A stretch of DNA of 64,000 nucleotides from Fratercula arctica. Taxonomy: Eukaryota > Chordata > Aves > Charadriiformes > Alcidae. Below the pieces are notes generated by a model. That model ran no database searches. It was not told where the DNA came from and saw only the letters and a list, made by a program, of their open reading frames with translations. Position numbers and translations under genes: made by a program. The stretch spans positions 16,316,087 to 16,380,086 of the forward strand of contig CANTUZ010000002.1 in NCBI GenBank assembly GCA_947846985.1, given 5' to 3'. Positions 1-13,979 of this stretch are shown here, one piece after another; position 1 is the first letter of the stretch; each line of letters begins with the position of its first letter.

Positions 1-2109
1 TGTCTCTGTTTTCCTTAGTGGTAGCTGACAGCATCTTCATAAGCTTGTGCATCTCCATGAACATTTCCATGCTTCAGGTAAGCAGATGTCCATATTAGCA
101 CTGGAACTTGAAATTGCCACAGCATGCTAAGTTATCATTCTAAAATATTCCACTGTTTCAGTAGTCACAAAGGTTTTGAAAGGAAAAAGTTACAATTCTT
201 CAAAAATTTTGTTAGTGACTTTTGAGGTTTTTTAATCTACATTTTGGCAGATGCAGGAACTGTTCAAACCCACCTATATCCTTTCTTTCCAGCTCGAAAT
301 TTTGCTCAAGGGGACTGTTAGGGCTGTGCACACAATCAGATTGGAAACAAGATTTCTCGATGTCCAGCAATCAAGTTAGAGCAGCAACAGAGCAGTATGG
401 AAATCCTGGCTATGTCCACGGCACGTATGGAGATCAAGAGGGCAGCACAGGCATAGTAGGAATGGCGCATCCAGATAGCACCGCACCTCTTGCAAACGTA
501 CAGACTAGCTGTGGGAGCACATGAGCATAAAGCACATAGATCCGCTGCTGCCAGGACCCACCTGGCTTATGTACTTCATTCTGTGTGAGAAAACCTGGAA
601 AAGGGTATGCCAGCCAGTCCTTGTCTGCATTCCCCTTGCCAAAGAGGCAAAGCAATGGACTCTCACTGGGAACTGATCCTCTTTCTCTCTAATACAAAGC
701 ACAGGCAGTTTCCACTAGGGATACAGCCTTTTGCATCTGAATACTCACAGACTGGAGCATGGAATGTGGGAGACTCTGTTCAGTGCCTTTCTCAGATGGA
801 GATTATTCAGACTCCTATTTCTCACCTCCCAGAAGGGTGTCCTAACCATAGAACTAGAAATGAGAAGCCTCTGAGATCCCTAAAGCAACAGCCATGCTGT
901 AGCTGTATTAAAGCAAGCCCACATCTGTCTCCATGAACAACAACCGCTGCGATCAGACTGTTCAGCACAGTTTGACAAGGTGTCCAGATTTCAAAATTTA
1001 GATTTACAAATGCCTTCTCAGGCATCATCAGGATTTCCATGCTTCTCAGGGACTGAGGGGAGTCCCTTAGGTCCCTGGATATCACCAGGCATCCAGTTCT
1101 CTGCTCCAGCTGATGTAGCTGCTTGTGTGCGTGTGTCAGTCTCGTATGTCTGCACAACTTACCCTGTTCTGGAGAGTGAGATGGGGTCTGGTATTGAATA
1201 TGCATCAGGGACACATGGATCTGAGCCCATGGCAACCTTCACAGGAGTCCTGTGGAGCAGACAGAGAGGCTGTCAGGCTGACACAGCCGAGTGCCTTGCA
1301 TATTATAATCTGTTTCTTCCAGTCTCCAGCTGCCTCTGTTACCGACGGTGTTTGCCACTGGGGTTTAGATTTGTGACCGGCTCCCCCTACCCCACCCCAC
1401 CTTAGTCTTCAAATCTGTATTTATGCAGTCAGTTTAGTAAAACTGCATTAAATAGCACCACTGCACCTCACACTTTCACCGTTCCTTCATGTCTGTAATA
1501 GTTTAACTGGGGTCAATAACATTTTTAAATGACTTGCAGCAAATGTGGTAAGTACTTAAACAATAGGCTCCATCAGTTCCAGAGAAGCTGTTTTATTCTA
1601 CTAAGTCAATTATCAGTGGTTTCAAAAGTCCCTAAATAAGTAGTTGTCTGACAGATCATAATGGCTCCTTCTGTTACTCTATGCCAACTCATATACTGCT
1701 GCAGAATAATTTGTCTTACTCTTTTGTTTAGGATTTGAAAAACAATCATGTTGAAAGGAAACAGAAGAAAAATTATAAAGATAATGGAATAAGAAAACAA
1801 AAGCAATTCTGGGAAAAATAAACTTCCTACTCTAAATATTGCTGGGATCTTTTAGCAGTGTATTTTGCCATATGAGCAATGGATTTACCAAAGCTCTCCG
1901 TTCTCTGGCAATCATATTAGTGTGCCACAGTTGCATTGGCTGAAATCATCTGCCCCTTATCCCCACCAGATTGGTATTCACTGCCAGCCCCTTTCACAAC
2001 TGATGCTGAGCCTTAGGGAAACCACCTGGTTGCCTGTGCTGTGAGTGAAAAACCTCACTTCTTAGATCTCTTTTATGCCAAAAGCATTGAGAGTAGAGGT
2101 AACACTGCC

Positions 2110-2137
<28 letters not shown>
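2110..2137 (+). repeat. A28 homopolymer
   Basis: An uninterrupted run of 28 A. The 400 bases upstream do not look like a processed transcript or a known retroelement, so it may be a simple mononucleotide microsatellite rather than a retrotransposition tail. Length polymorphism is likely. Confidence 0.9.
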
Positions 2138-2140
<3 letters not shown>

Positions 2141-4744
2141 CAGTTTTATTAATGGGCTCCCTTCAGGTGTGCTGTATCCTTTCACTTTCCATAATTGCTT
2201 TAGGGACTGGGCTTTGCTGAGTGTTCACAGAGGCCAGACTTCAGGTCATATGTGCAAAAGGCTGTGGTGCTTTGATTGTCCAAGGTTAGCTTGTAGGCTG
2301 CCCAGTCAAGGAGAGAAAGCAATACTACAAGATCAGTTGTGACTATCTAAACCAGGCAGCATACACATTAAGAAAAACCTGTATGGTCACTCGCCAGACA
2401 TTCCTTGGATAATGTCTGCAAAGCTACAGGATCCCCACAGATGTCATGGACTAGGGACAGGCAGAGAGTCTCCGAGATAGCAGCGACCAGAGTTGTCAGC
2501 AGCTTGAGGGATGAGGACCAAGGGAGGGGAATGCTGAGCAATGCTGAGGCCGCAGCAATGTGCTCCTTGTAGCCTATGGCAGCAATAGAATGAATAGATG
2601 AAAGTCTCTGAAGTGTTTTGACGCGCTGTCCCAGATACAGGAAATTTCACAAATAATGGATGGAGAAGCTGATTACATGCATAGCCAAGGCCAAATTTTA
2701 AGATGGCAAGAAGCCACTGATTCCCACCTGTCGCAAGAAGAGTTAGAAGAGTGAGGGTTTGTTCCCTTCCATTGACCATCCTAAGTGTCTGGGACTAATG
2801 TGTAAGAGAAACTCAGTCATTTAATGAACTGAGGCACATACTCTGTTTTGGCTCCTTCTCCGAATCATCCGCATTATTTCAGCCCTACATGTATCCAGTT
2901 TGAGCCACTGCCTCTACAGACAGTATCTGCAGGCAGTGTGAAAACCTTGTGGTAGGACTAGTGGACAATGAGGTATCTGTTTGGGTGAGGATCCCCATGC
3001 TTCCAAATACTGTTTGTATGGACTTCTACTATCTGCCTTTTAGTCCGCAAGCACCTACCTACTCATTCCATAAACTTTGAGGTGGTATAGTAACTACTGT
3101 AAAGGAAATTCTAAAATAAACTGAGATGGACACGTGGAGGCCCCTTTCCAAGCAGAAATCCATTTCCAGTGGAATAATATATGAAAAAAAAATCAGTGCA
3201 ACATATAACCACAAATCTTCAAAGAATAATTTAAGCTGGCTTTACCTGTGTTTTTTACTGAGCAGAAAAAAGCAGGAAAAAATTTGGCCTAGCGTTTTTG
3301 CTTAGCTTATACTTCATATGCAGTTTGCTGTTTGCCTTCATACCATAAAAGCATTTTCAGAAGAGCCTTTCTGTCTCTGTGCGTGATTATATTCCTACTA
3401 TCCCATGTTTGGTTGATTTCCATACACAAATGCAAACATTTCTAGCAATTCCTGGGTCATTTTGTGGAGAAGTTCTTGAAGAACCATGCATTTATGGGTT
3501 TGCTTTCTTTGTCCTCAGAAATTTTCCCTCTTTCTGTGTGTATTGTGATAGGGGAAAACTGAAGGAAATAATCTGTCTCCTTCATTAGAATTTGAAAACA
3601 AAGTTTCTTTGATGCTTTGCTCATTATTTTTATAAATAGCCATAAAATAGTGCATTCTTTATCCATAATTTAACAGATCACTATGTTTATTTCCCTGTAC
3701 TTTTTTTTACCCTGCAAACTGCAGATAAGGAGTCACTCATATGTGGCATAAAGCTCTTTTTAAAAAAAATTAGTCATGGTGAGTAATAGTTGGATCTTTC
3801 AAACTTCTGGCTATTCAGCTACTAGATGATTGAGATGCAGAATCAAAAATTCATAAGAAATATCGAAAACCTTTTGTCAGACTGAGAAAACCAAAGGAGT
3901 ATGAAGTTGTATTATCTCAAGCACAGTGAGATGAGAAACGGTGGCATCCTCCAAATGAGAGATTTTAAAAGGTTTAGCCAGCAGTACTCAATGAACACTG
4001 CTTTTTCTTAAGGCAAAATTATCTGAAATAGTTTGGAACACTGCCTAAGGTTACCTTTCAGGGCAAAAAAAAAGAGGGGATATTATATATTATTACTGTT
4101 GTTGTTTTAAATACATTTGACCACATGCCATCGAAGCAGATGATAATGGATTTTTTTAGCATGAACGTGTTTTCCATGCATAATAAGTAGCGATGAAAAA
4201 CGCATAAAAAAAGGAGTAGTCCAGTGAAAGGAGACCATTTGTGGGTTTTCTTACTGAAATGGACTTCTATTGCTTCTCTGAATTTGTATTAAGGGAGGCT
4301 ATTTTTGTCTACTTGGCTGTTGCAGACCTCTATGTGAGAGGCTGTGCTGATGATCTCCATGTAGATCTCAAAACATCACTCTCTGGAAGAATAATTCAAA
4401 TATACCTTGGAGATATCTGAGGCATCTCTCTCTTCTAATTTTTTTTGAGTGGACTTGCCAGCCACACTGAGTTGTATGTGGTCTATAAGAACTGTTGTCC
4501 ATTGGTAACTAAACAGGCTAACACCTTAGATGTCTTCCTATCTTTTTGACAAGACTCAAAACACAGCTTTTATTCTAAGATGAAAAATGCTTCCTGTGAG
4601 AACATTTGAACCACTAGCAGGAGACCAGGAGACTTGCTGTGTTTTCAGAAAGTTTTTTGTTTCAATCATTGGGATGTCTTTCATGGAAAGGTGTTGAAAT
4701 CCTCAGAGCTACGTCTCATGAAACTAATCTTGTGTCAGAGGAAA

Positions 4745-4766
4745 TAACAACAACAACAACAACAAA
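4745..4766 (+). repeat. (AAC)n microsatellite
   Basis: About seven tandem AAC/ACA units in an otherwise ordinary AT-rich stretch. No other feature is attached to it. Confidence 0.85.
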
Positions 4767-7035
4767 TCAGAAGAAACCACAGATTTATATCTTCTGTGCC
4801 TCACAGAAAGTCCCCCAAGATACAATCCTTGGTGGTGCTCCCTGGATTTCCTTGTTTGGAACCTCTTCATACCTCTGTTAGCAGCTTCTCTCTGCATTGT
4901 ACACAGCCTTTCTTTCTTAGTCCACCTCACTTTTAATCTTCTGCTCACTGCTTCTCCTATTGGTTCCTCGGTAATATCACCATTTCTAAATCTGCTTTCA
5001 GGATTTACCTCTCCATCACACTCTTTCCCCCACCCACCTTGTTCTTTTTTTTTCAAGGTACTTGTATCATTCTTATTGTCCAGGACTCACCCATCCAAAT
5101 CTTCCCTACTGTTTGCATGGCCCTTTCTTCTTAGGCGTACAGCCATCTTCCAGCTCCTCATTAGGTCCAGTATTTTAAGAGCATGAACCCTCTTATCTCT
5201 GTGCCATCACTTACCTCTCATGCTTGTCCTTCCATCCTTGTGCTGCTCTGCATACATCGGCTGGGCAGCTGCAGAAAAGATTAAATGGCCATTCACTTGC
5301 TTGCCTAGGGGCAGAATTTATTAGATGCTGAACCTCAGAAGGCTTGATTCTCTCGAGACAGTTCAAGACGCAGTGCCACGTTCTCAAGAAATGGGTTTTA
5401 TGGGCCAGACTACACAAAAGCAGTGTTCAGGCAGGCGGTGTGGGAGGATCAGAGAAGCAGCGTCTCTCACCTCCCGCAGCTGGGTGCTTGCAGCGTGAAG
5501 CAGAGGGATTGCACTCTCTTGCTTCCCATCTCTGCTCGCCTTGTAGCAGAAGAGGTACAGGTTTCTCTGCTTTAACTGTTCAAACGGTTTATGAAGCTGT
5601 ATTGTACCCCTCCAGAAAGCGTAACACTGAAAGTATCAGCTTTTCTTTGTAGGACAGTGCAATTTTCTGCATTCTTCTGGTAGGTAGTGCTGTGAATAGC
5701 CTTGACTTACCTAGTCAAAGCATGATATTTCCGTATGCAAACCAATATTTTAGAATTCCTGTGGCTGAAAGTCTGGTATCTGAATTCTAATATGGGCACA
5801 TCATCTGCTTGCAAATATACCAGGCAGGATGGAGAAAAATATGACCCTAAACTAATGTTCAAATTTAGATTAATATTTCCCCAAGCACTATTTCCATTAG
5901 TGCTAATACAGGAATGCATAGATCATAAATTGTCCTTTCAGTCTGTGACAATTCTAAATTTAGTGCCAGTGTTAATTAAGCAAGAGAAAATTAGGCAATG
6001 CAACAGATTTGGGGAACAGGCAGTGGAAGGGGAGAGCTGGGTCATCAGTTTGAGGACTCTGGGTGGTAATAATTTAGTGCAAAAACAATCATGAGGATAG
6101 ACCTGAATACGTCAGTGCTTTTAATAATTTGTAGCATTTAAGGAGAGTAGATTATTTTTGAATTATTTAGATTCCACATGAGTAGAGAATAATCTTGATT
6201 TACCCTTCTCCTGGCCTTTTCTGTGTTGACAGAAAGAGTTCATTTGTTACTCTGACATACGTGCTAATTACTATACCCATATGTACATACTGCACATTTT
6301 ATTGACTACTGTGTGAGAGAGATTTTGGTGGGGTTAATAAATGTCAAAAACCTTACGTAAACATTTTCTTGTCTTTTCTTTCATATAATAGAGGAGACTG
6401 TTTAATAAACCCGAAATCAGTATAGGGTCACAATGTGTTTGGCTTTAAAATTGAAGTTAGGGTAAGTAACTACAAAGGGCCCACTGTGTTCCTTATTTAG
6501 TTGCGTATAACACAGAACTGAATGGGGTGATTAATAATCATGTTCTACATTGAAAGAATGTAATTTATAATAGTTTATGTAAATACAGAAGCAGTATTAG
6601 TTGTTCATTTACCATTGCCATGTTAGCACGTATGGGAATTCTAGCATTTTTAGAAAGCAACAAAGCCAAGATCCTCACAGGAGTTCTGTGCTTAAACACC
6701 TTTGAGAATGTGGGCCCAAGGTACTAAAATAGCTTAGCATTATTAAATGTTTAGTTAAAATTAGACAGAATACTGGCATGTGTAGCAATGTTTGCTAAGA
6801 AGTCTGGGTTATACTGAGCTGTGTTGGCAGTGGAGGAAGGCGGGAGAGAATTAAAAGCTTTTACAAGATCACTGAACTAAAAGAGAGCAAAATAAATAAA
6901 AATTAATCATCAGCATAGCATAAATTACATTTTAAAAATGCAAGTAACTCAGAATCCAGTACAGGATGGTCTTTAAATTAATTAATTAATGTCAAAATTT
7001 CAATATAAATTATGATGAATTATTTTTTTTAATCA

Positions 7036-7056
7036 GCGTGATCTATGAGATCACGC
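7036..7056. repeat. 8-bp perfect inverted repeat
   Basis: Arms GCGTGATC (7,036-7,043) and GATCACGC (7,049-7,056) are exact reverse complements around a 5-base loop. The CpG in each arm is notable in AT-rich surroundings. It could be a dimer binding site or a chance palindrome. Confidence 0.5.
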
Positions 7057-7734
7057 CTGGGAAAAAATGAGTTCTCTCCAGCTTCGTCCATAGCCCATGG
7101 TGCACTCTCACAACAGTAGTGAATTGGTACTTACCTGCAGCCTTTGATCAGCAATGAAATCATCGCTAATGACACTCTGTCATGTTTGTGATAGTAAGCT
7201 ATACCATGAATTTAGAGCACACCAGATGCATCTCTCTCACCTTCTGCATGGATGCTTTTGTCCCACACAGGTTCACTGAGGCTAGAAAGGTTTTGGCTCC
7301 TAAGTATCTTAGTGAATCCAGCCATTAATGAGCACTACACACAAGGTAGATACTCCCTTTTGAGAGAGGAGTAAAATTTGCATCACCATGCCCTTATGAA
7401 GACCTGGTGCTAAATAGAAAGTATTCTATAATTTTCACTTTGGAATACAGTATGATTGGTCTTTTATGAAGACGATCAGGTCCTGGGTTGTACTATGCTT
7501 TAAATTCATTATACTTTTTACTGCTATTCATAGACATTCCTGTTCAGGAAAAATAGCAGGTTTAAATCTATTTGTGTTTGAGACCATATTAAACTCTTAA
7601 ACATGGTGCATAAATGGTGTGCTAAACAGGGTTGCTTTCCTGAATGAAAAGCCCTTGGTAACTAATTGACCAGGTAATTAATGGAAAGTGCTCATATTCC
7701 ATACAGCAAAGGCTGGATCATGCACCGCCGCAGC

Positions 7735-7785
7735 CAGTGGGAGTTCTGCCACTGACTTCAGTGGGAGTGCAAAACGAGGCTGTTT
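7735..7785 (+). repeat. Old interspersed-repeat fragment, unclassified
   Basis: The segment around 7,738-7,775 reads as a phrase (a gagttctgccactgacttc-like core followed by an agtgggag-like end) that I recognise as recurring in bird and turtle genomes. A similar phrase occurs near 46,940-46,975. I cannot name the family without a library search, and the boundaries are approximate. Confidence 0.35.
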
Positions 7786-10700
7786 TGTTCTTCGTTCAGT
7801 TTGGTTAATAAGATTTGTGCTGCAGGCCTTTTTCACCAAAATGCTGGCAGGCTTCTTATAGCATTACTGGAAACTAGACCCTACACAAATTACTAAGGCC
7901 TTTTGTATTTTAATGTCTTTTTTGTAATGATATTCAGCCCTTCGGGGCAGCTGCCTAAGAGAGACATTTGTCAACTTCACTTTGTTTTTAGGACAGATGA
8001 GCCAGAGCCAAAACCATAGACCTGAATAACTTGAAACTCCAGAGGAGTCTGGATCCAGATTTGAGCCCCGTGATTTGAGGCCCTCGCTAATTAGCGGACC
8101 CAAATTTCAGCCTCTCATGGTGTGCTGTGCATTAACCACAAACTGGGCTTGCGCTTACAAAGGGGCCCAACATTTGCTGCCAGTGTCATCAGTGCAGTAA
8201 CCCAGCAATAAGAATACCAAAACCAGCTGAGCAACATCGAAACGAAAGGCACAGCGTCCTGGCTCTGACACTGTCCTACAGCTATTGCCTATAAAAGAGC
8301 ACAGAAACAGGGCAAGCACGCAGTGATACTTCCCCAGCACAGCCTTCTCATCTTCAGCAGCACACCGGGGTGGAGTCTTCGTGTTGGCAGAGAGAATTTT
8401 CTTTGTTAGCACCAGCCACTCCTTTCTGAATTATCTATCACTGCTCCTGCTCCTCTTGCTCCCGAGGCAAAGAGCTAGAAGGGAAAGCTTGTGAAATCCC
8501 GGCGGTGCTCTATATGCATGTGAGAGAGCTGAGAAGGGCAGGCCTGAAAGATGGGTCACGGGGAAGAACGTAGAGAGGCAGAGGAGTGGCTGCAGGAAGT
8601 CTGTGCTTGGAAGGACTCAAATCCTGGGCTCTAGGATACCCATGATGGCTTTTTGCAAGAGTGTAACTACATCCAGTTAGCAAATGGCTGAAGTTAAATC
8701 AGTACAGCATTCTACTTTAGACAAAGCCATAATTTATAAATGCGATTCTGCATTTTTAGGAGAAATTACGTGCACACAAACCAAAAAGTAGTGATAGTAA
8801 GGACAAAGTGATTGAAATGTTGCCTGCGAAATGCATGTGCAAAACTAATTAACTTATGGATGGCATTTGTCCATATCCCCCATGTGATGCACTGAGAATC
8901 TCACTGGTATTGTAGAATGCAAATGCTTTGAAAAGAAATTGCCCAAGGGATTGAATGTCTTTCCTTTACATTGTTTTTAAAAGGAAGAGTTTCTCTCACT
9001 GTGTTTATTTGCTGCTAAGATACTATTACACTAGCACCATCGCAGCCTGTTTCTCACTGCAGTATCCCATAAATTAGATTGTTGCAGGGAATATTAAGAA
9101 TGTGCATACGCTGCCCGACTAGAGCAATTTTATCTGAATAATGTTTCATGACCTTTCTTGCAACAAGGTCCTGACTAGAAAAGCATAGATTTACCAGGCA
9201 GCCTGACTGTACTGAAAGATTGTAATTACCGTTCCATTTTATCAGTATTAGGAGAGAGAGTTCCTGTCCTGACATCTCCTCTCCAAACACAAATGAAAAG
9301 TTAGGAAGCTGTATGACTCAAATAATGAAGTTCATTAAAGCCAGGTAGCTGTTTCAAATCCAACAATTGTGGAAATGATGGAAGAGCCATTGCCATCAAG
9401 ATGACTTTCCAACAGGCTCAATGAGATGGTTTTGTGGCCACAGTCCAATTCTTAATGGACAAGAGTCCACATTACAAAAAGCAACACACAACTGGCAGTA
9501 ATTGATACTCTTTTGGCACTCAACAGAGATGCGAAGTATTGAATGAGCATGAAGAATGGACTAACCTTTCACCTCCCCGCTATTCCAGGTCGGGGATGAG
9601 ACATCTGATAGAGCCACATGGGAAGCTTGGGCTGCTGCTCTCTGTGCTGCCCTGTGCTGTACCCAAACAAAGGACTTCTTTCTTAACAAGCATAGGGCTG
9701 ACACTTTTCCTGAACTCTAAATTTATGTGAAAAATTTGGAGGCTTTGGAAGTTAGTGTTCAGTCTCAGGATTCTGCCTAAAGAGTACAAGCTACTGCTCT
9801 GCATAAAGCCATGTCTTTCTGATTGCCAGCTGCATTAAAAACTATTACACTAATTCCCTGTTACATATATGCCTATATAATGTGTATGTACATGTGTAGC
9901 AAGAATAAACGTATTAGTTATTCATGTATGTGTATACATCATAGGAGAAGTAATGCCTTTAGCTAGGATTGGCTAACGCTCCTTTGTAAGAACTTACTTT
10001 CAATTAGTTATACAGTTTGCCAAAATTTAACTGGTACAGCTTAAATTTTCCATGGTGGATGTCTGTCTCTAACTGAATTGGTTTGGGAAAGTTTTCACTA
10101 AAATGGCTCAGATAATTCCAAGACCACAGTTAGTAAAAATACATCCTTTTAGTAACATTAAGAACTCTTGCGACTATCACGTTGAGAGACTCTAGCATGT
10201 CTGAGCTTTGGAGCTAAAGTTTGAAACTCCATAAGGAAATTGCTTTGATGTGAAGACTTATCTTCTGTCACTCCTGTGGAAATCTGATCCGGCTGTAATC
10301 TCCTAAAAAACTAAATTCTCATGTGCTCATGTTCTGTTAAAATGTAAATTCTCCAAAGGCTCTATTTGCAGTAAGCATGCTGTCTTCTCATACAACTATG
10401 ACATCTTGTGCACAGCGTATATTTGCCTTCTCTGTAGAGAATTCCCACACATATACATACACACATACGTATATAAATATTTAGCTAGTCCAAGGCCGCT
10501 CACAATGTCATTCATACACATTGCATAAATCAGGCATGATAGCCCTATAGACCCATCTATCAGCAGTGTTCAGAGTTCAGCTCTTCTCAAGGACAACGTA
10601 GATTATTTTAGTTAAAGCAATGAGGACAGAAAACACTTGCAACAAGGATCGGGAAGCGCTTGCATCATGGATCAATGTGCTTAAGTCTATTCTTAAGACT

Positions 10701-11419
10701 CCTCTTCATCTCACAGTGACCCCATACGACAGATGTCAAATATCTAGTGTCTTAAACAGGACATGCTTAAAACAAGCCGGGGGCTGCCCTGATAGGTCTG
10801 TATGACTGCAGCAGCCAACTCTTTTGACCTGAACTTTGCTAACCCCTCTGGGTGAATCAGATATTGCTCACAGGGTGCTTTACAAACAAGTTTAAGGAAC
10901 CGCATAGTAAAAAGGATGAGCAGTAAACGTATAGAAGGGTCATTAACTTCTGAAATATTCAAAAGTGAGGAAGTGCTTGAATTAACATTGTCCTTTCAAG
11001 AACCCCAGTGTGAGGGAGTGAGTTAGAAATCTACACTTTTGTAAGCACTGAAAATGAGAACTAGAAGTCAAAGCATCTCAATGGGGTCTCACCCTCTGAT
11101 CATGATATAAACACACAGGAGGAAGTGTAATGATTTTTCTGGTGACAGAGGTTTGAGCAGTGTGTATTAAAAACAAAAGGCTTAAAGACATCACAAAAGG
11201 AATTTAGTCAGCTTAAAAAACCATCAACATCTCATTCCTCTTCTGTGAGCTCTCCAAGTCCAGTACATTAAATAACCTGAGGGCCAAATGGAAAAATAAG
11301 TTTAACACATGTAATCAAAGGTTTGTTTAAATGCCTACTCAGGGGAACGACAAATTAAGGCTACGTAGACTACCTGAAATCTAGTATTTCCTCAGTTTTA
11401 AATCCTTGTCTCTCTTAAA

Positions 11420-11475
11420 AGGGTTGGACAAGATGATCTCCAGAGGTCCCTTTCAACCTGTACCATTCTGGAGCC
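11420..11475 (+). mobile_element. CR1 LINE 3'-terminal fragment
   Basis: About 55 bases match the CR1 3' untranslated end in sense orientation: a 'ggttggacaagatgatctcc' phrase, then 'agaggtccctttcaacctg', then 'taccattctg'. The same phrase closes the CR1 copies at 21,018-21,060 (plus) and 49,007-49,055 (minus). Upstream sequence is not CR1, so this is a very short 5'-truncated copy or the remainder of an eroded one. Confidence 0.8.
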
Positions 11476-11525
11476 CTAACATTCTCTTAATATAGTTTTT
11501 GGTATGATAGAGACGTGTTTAATCT

Positions 11526-11555
11526 CTAGATGGCCCCCCAAAAAGGGCCATCTAG
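11526..11555. repeat. 11-bp perfect hairpin
   Basis: Arms CTAGATGGCCC (11,526-11,536) and GGGCCATCTAG (11,545-11,555) pair perfectly around an 8-base loop. It lies 50 bases downstream of the CR1 3' fragment. No transposon family is apparent. Confidence 0.7.
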
Positions 11556-13227
11556 CGAGACTATATACAAAACCTAATGTTTTCTTCCCTTTCTATGCCA
11601 TATTTCGCATTTCGTTATGCAAGTTAACACTCAGGTTGCAAGCACTTTCCCACTTTGCCAGCCAAATGACTATGATGAAAGGACACCTGTAGGCAGATAC
11701 AGAAGCCAAGAACATGCTGTACATCTATTATTTATTTAGTTCTCCTCTTTAGATTTTGTTTATTCAACAAAAGAAAATAACAGGTAGAAAGAGGAAATAA
11801 AAGTTCATCTGCTATATAGCTGCAGTAAGAAAAAGCATAGAAAAGAACTAATTTTGTTACCTTGGCAAATAAAATAAGAATGTTCTCCAGTCTGGAGTCT
11901 GTGCAAAGTAAGTCCCACAGGAATTATGCAAGCACATTTTCATTATGATAGTTAAGATTTAGATTGCATTATAAAAGTAAAAACAATCATTCAAATAAGC
12001 TTGGGCGCAGTGATTTGGAGAGAAGCTGCCACTCTGCCAAATAGAAAAAGAGAGTGAAGGGGCGGGGGCGAGGGAAGAAATAAATCTTGCCAAAGTGAAC
12101 TCATGTGAGGGTGAAGCCAAAATGCCCAGAGGTACAGATTAAATGTTCTTATGAATGTCCCAAATGTGTGTAAGCAAACTGCCCAAATAAGGTTTTGAAC
12201 TGAAAGCTCAGGCTTCTGCTGGAAACACCCAGAAACACACAGATTAGATATTGTTTGAAGAAAAGGATTCTGGTTCGGTTGTCTTGAATGAGCATTTGAA
12301 AATCACACTTCTTCTGAACAGAGCACATTTTAATGCAATAGAAATGTTTCCAGCCTTTTTTCAGTAACGGAAAATCAGTCCCTAAGTAATTCCACAACAT
12401 GAGAGGCAGAGTACCACAGAATTTGCTTCCTTTTTGTTCCAGTTGTTCTCCATTTGGGTTTTTTTATTTTGATGTCTCTACCGGCCATTTTAAAAAATGG
12501 AATCATTCAGATAATTCTTTATTGGTCCTGACTTTAATGAAAAATTCACAGGGGAAAAAAGTTCTTATCTTAAACATAGCTGCTGACTTCCGATATCTCA
12601 TTTTTCTCTCACAATAATCCCAGTGTTCAAAGTAGGTATTGTATTTATCATCTTTGTATGGAGCTGAATTTCACTTCACTTTTCTTTATGGTCTTATCAC
12701 ATCGTTTACAAACACTTTATCTCTGTAACTGAAAATAAATGAAATCCTAGGCTTTCGATGAAATGCCGTGATGAAATGGATGGTCCAAAAATCTATATTT
12801 AGATGACTGACTCCTGTTTGTAGAAGACATGATAAATGTTTCATGCATATAAACTGAAGGATGATGGATTTAATGATCATAGTCTAACGGGGAAATGTTA
12901 TTTTGGAATAATTAAGTGTTCTGTCATTTGCAAGTCTAAATAGTCCGTTGTTAGATTCTGCTTTTGTCTGTCAACAAACCATTCCATTTTGTGAGGGTTA
13001 TTTATCATTAAAACAATTGATGCAATGGCAACACACCACCAGTATGTGTTGTTAACAACACATTTTGTGAGACCTTGATTTGGATCCATACTTCAGGGAT
13101 GGTTAATTGACGTATGTTTCTGTCTTACAGAAGAAATATATGACAAGAACCATTGAAGGATTGAAGGTAGCTTTCTTATTTGAAGTGTGACGTGTGAATT
13201 GCATTTGTTCTCCTTCCTAGAAATATT

Positions 13228-13326
13228 TTCAAAGTTATCTGGTTTTTTTCAGTTTCAAATTTCAAAGTTATCAAAGTATATCAAAGAAATGTATTCAAAG
13301 TTATCAAAATATCTTGATGTTAAAAC
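13228..13326 (+). repeat. Degenerate 33-base tandem repeat, 3 units
   Basis: The 12-mer TTCAAAGTTATC occurs at 13,228, 13,261 and 13,294, exactly 33 bases apart each time. Units 2 and 3 share a longer start; the second half of each unit has diverged. In one plus frame the units read as an 11-residue repeat beginning SKLS, but there is no other sign of coding. Confidence 0.7.
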
Positions 13327-13979
13327 TGACATGTGCAAGCAGATTACACTAAGGTGTACATGGTATGTGCAGACCATGATTTGTAACTGCTGGCTCTTAT
13401 AGCTGTCCTGGACACCTCAGGTGGCATCTCAAATGGACATCTCTGTTTAGACAGGTTAGTCTTGCCATGAGGAATACCTCAATGGGAAGTACAATCTGCC
13501 TATTCTATTTTGCTATTTGTAATATCTGCATCAACAAGTGCAATCAAGACAGTTACAGTAGTCTGATTCCCCCTGTTGTGCACACACAATTTTTATTGAG
13601 TCTGTGTACAGAACTGAGTACGAGTGTCTTTTTTGTTGACATTCAAACCAAAGCAAATAATAAGGAATATAAGTGTTGGAAAGTAATAGAAAAGGGGAAT
13701 TATTTTGACAAAAAAACCATCAGCAGCGATACATTTGGGTGTGTGAGAATAGTGTCTGATATTTAATATCTGAATGATTGTCACAGCATGTGAATGTATA
13801 AACAAAAGATTCATTTTTATTTTAATCACAAACACTATTTCCTGGGTGGTATGATATTTATAAACATTAAACCACTTGACGTATCTTCTTGTTTCCTGAT
13901 TCTAATAGCCAGCTACTTTTTACCACTCGATCTCAAACTAGTTTTAAAAGCATTTGATATCTTTTCTTCATGTTATAGA

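Larger units (their letters stand above)
1..11419. other. Intergenic DNA, no gene seen
   Basis: AT-rich non-coding DNA. The open frames here are short, overlap on both strands and show no recognisable domain. Visible items are a 28-base A run at 2,110-2,137, an (AAC)n microsatellite near 4,745-4,766, a small ATTA repeat near 6,977, an 8-bp inverted repeat at 7,036-7,056, and a fragment near 7,735-7,785 that resembles an old interspersed amniote repeat. A cellular gene cannot be excluded if its exons are very short, but nothing supports one. Confidence 0.75.

Noticed and set aside
2110..2137. A28 run as the tail of a processed pseudogene
   Set aside because: The upstream sequence shows no mRNA-like coding remnant or polyadenylation signal at the right distance.
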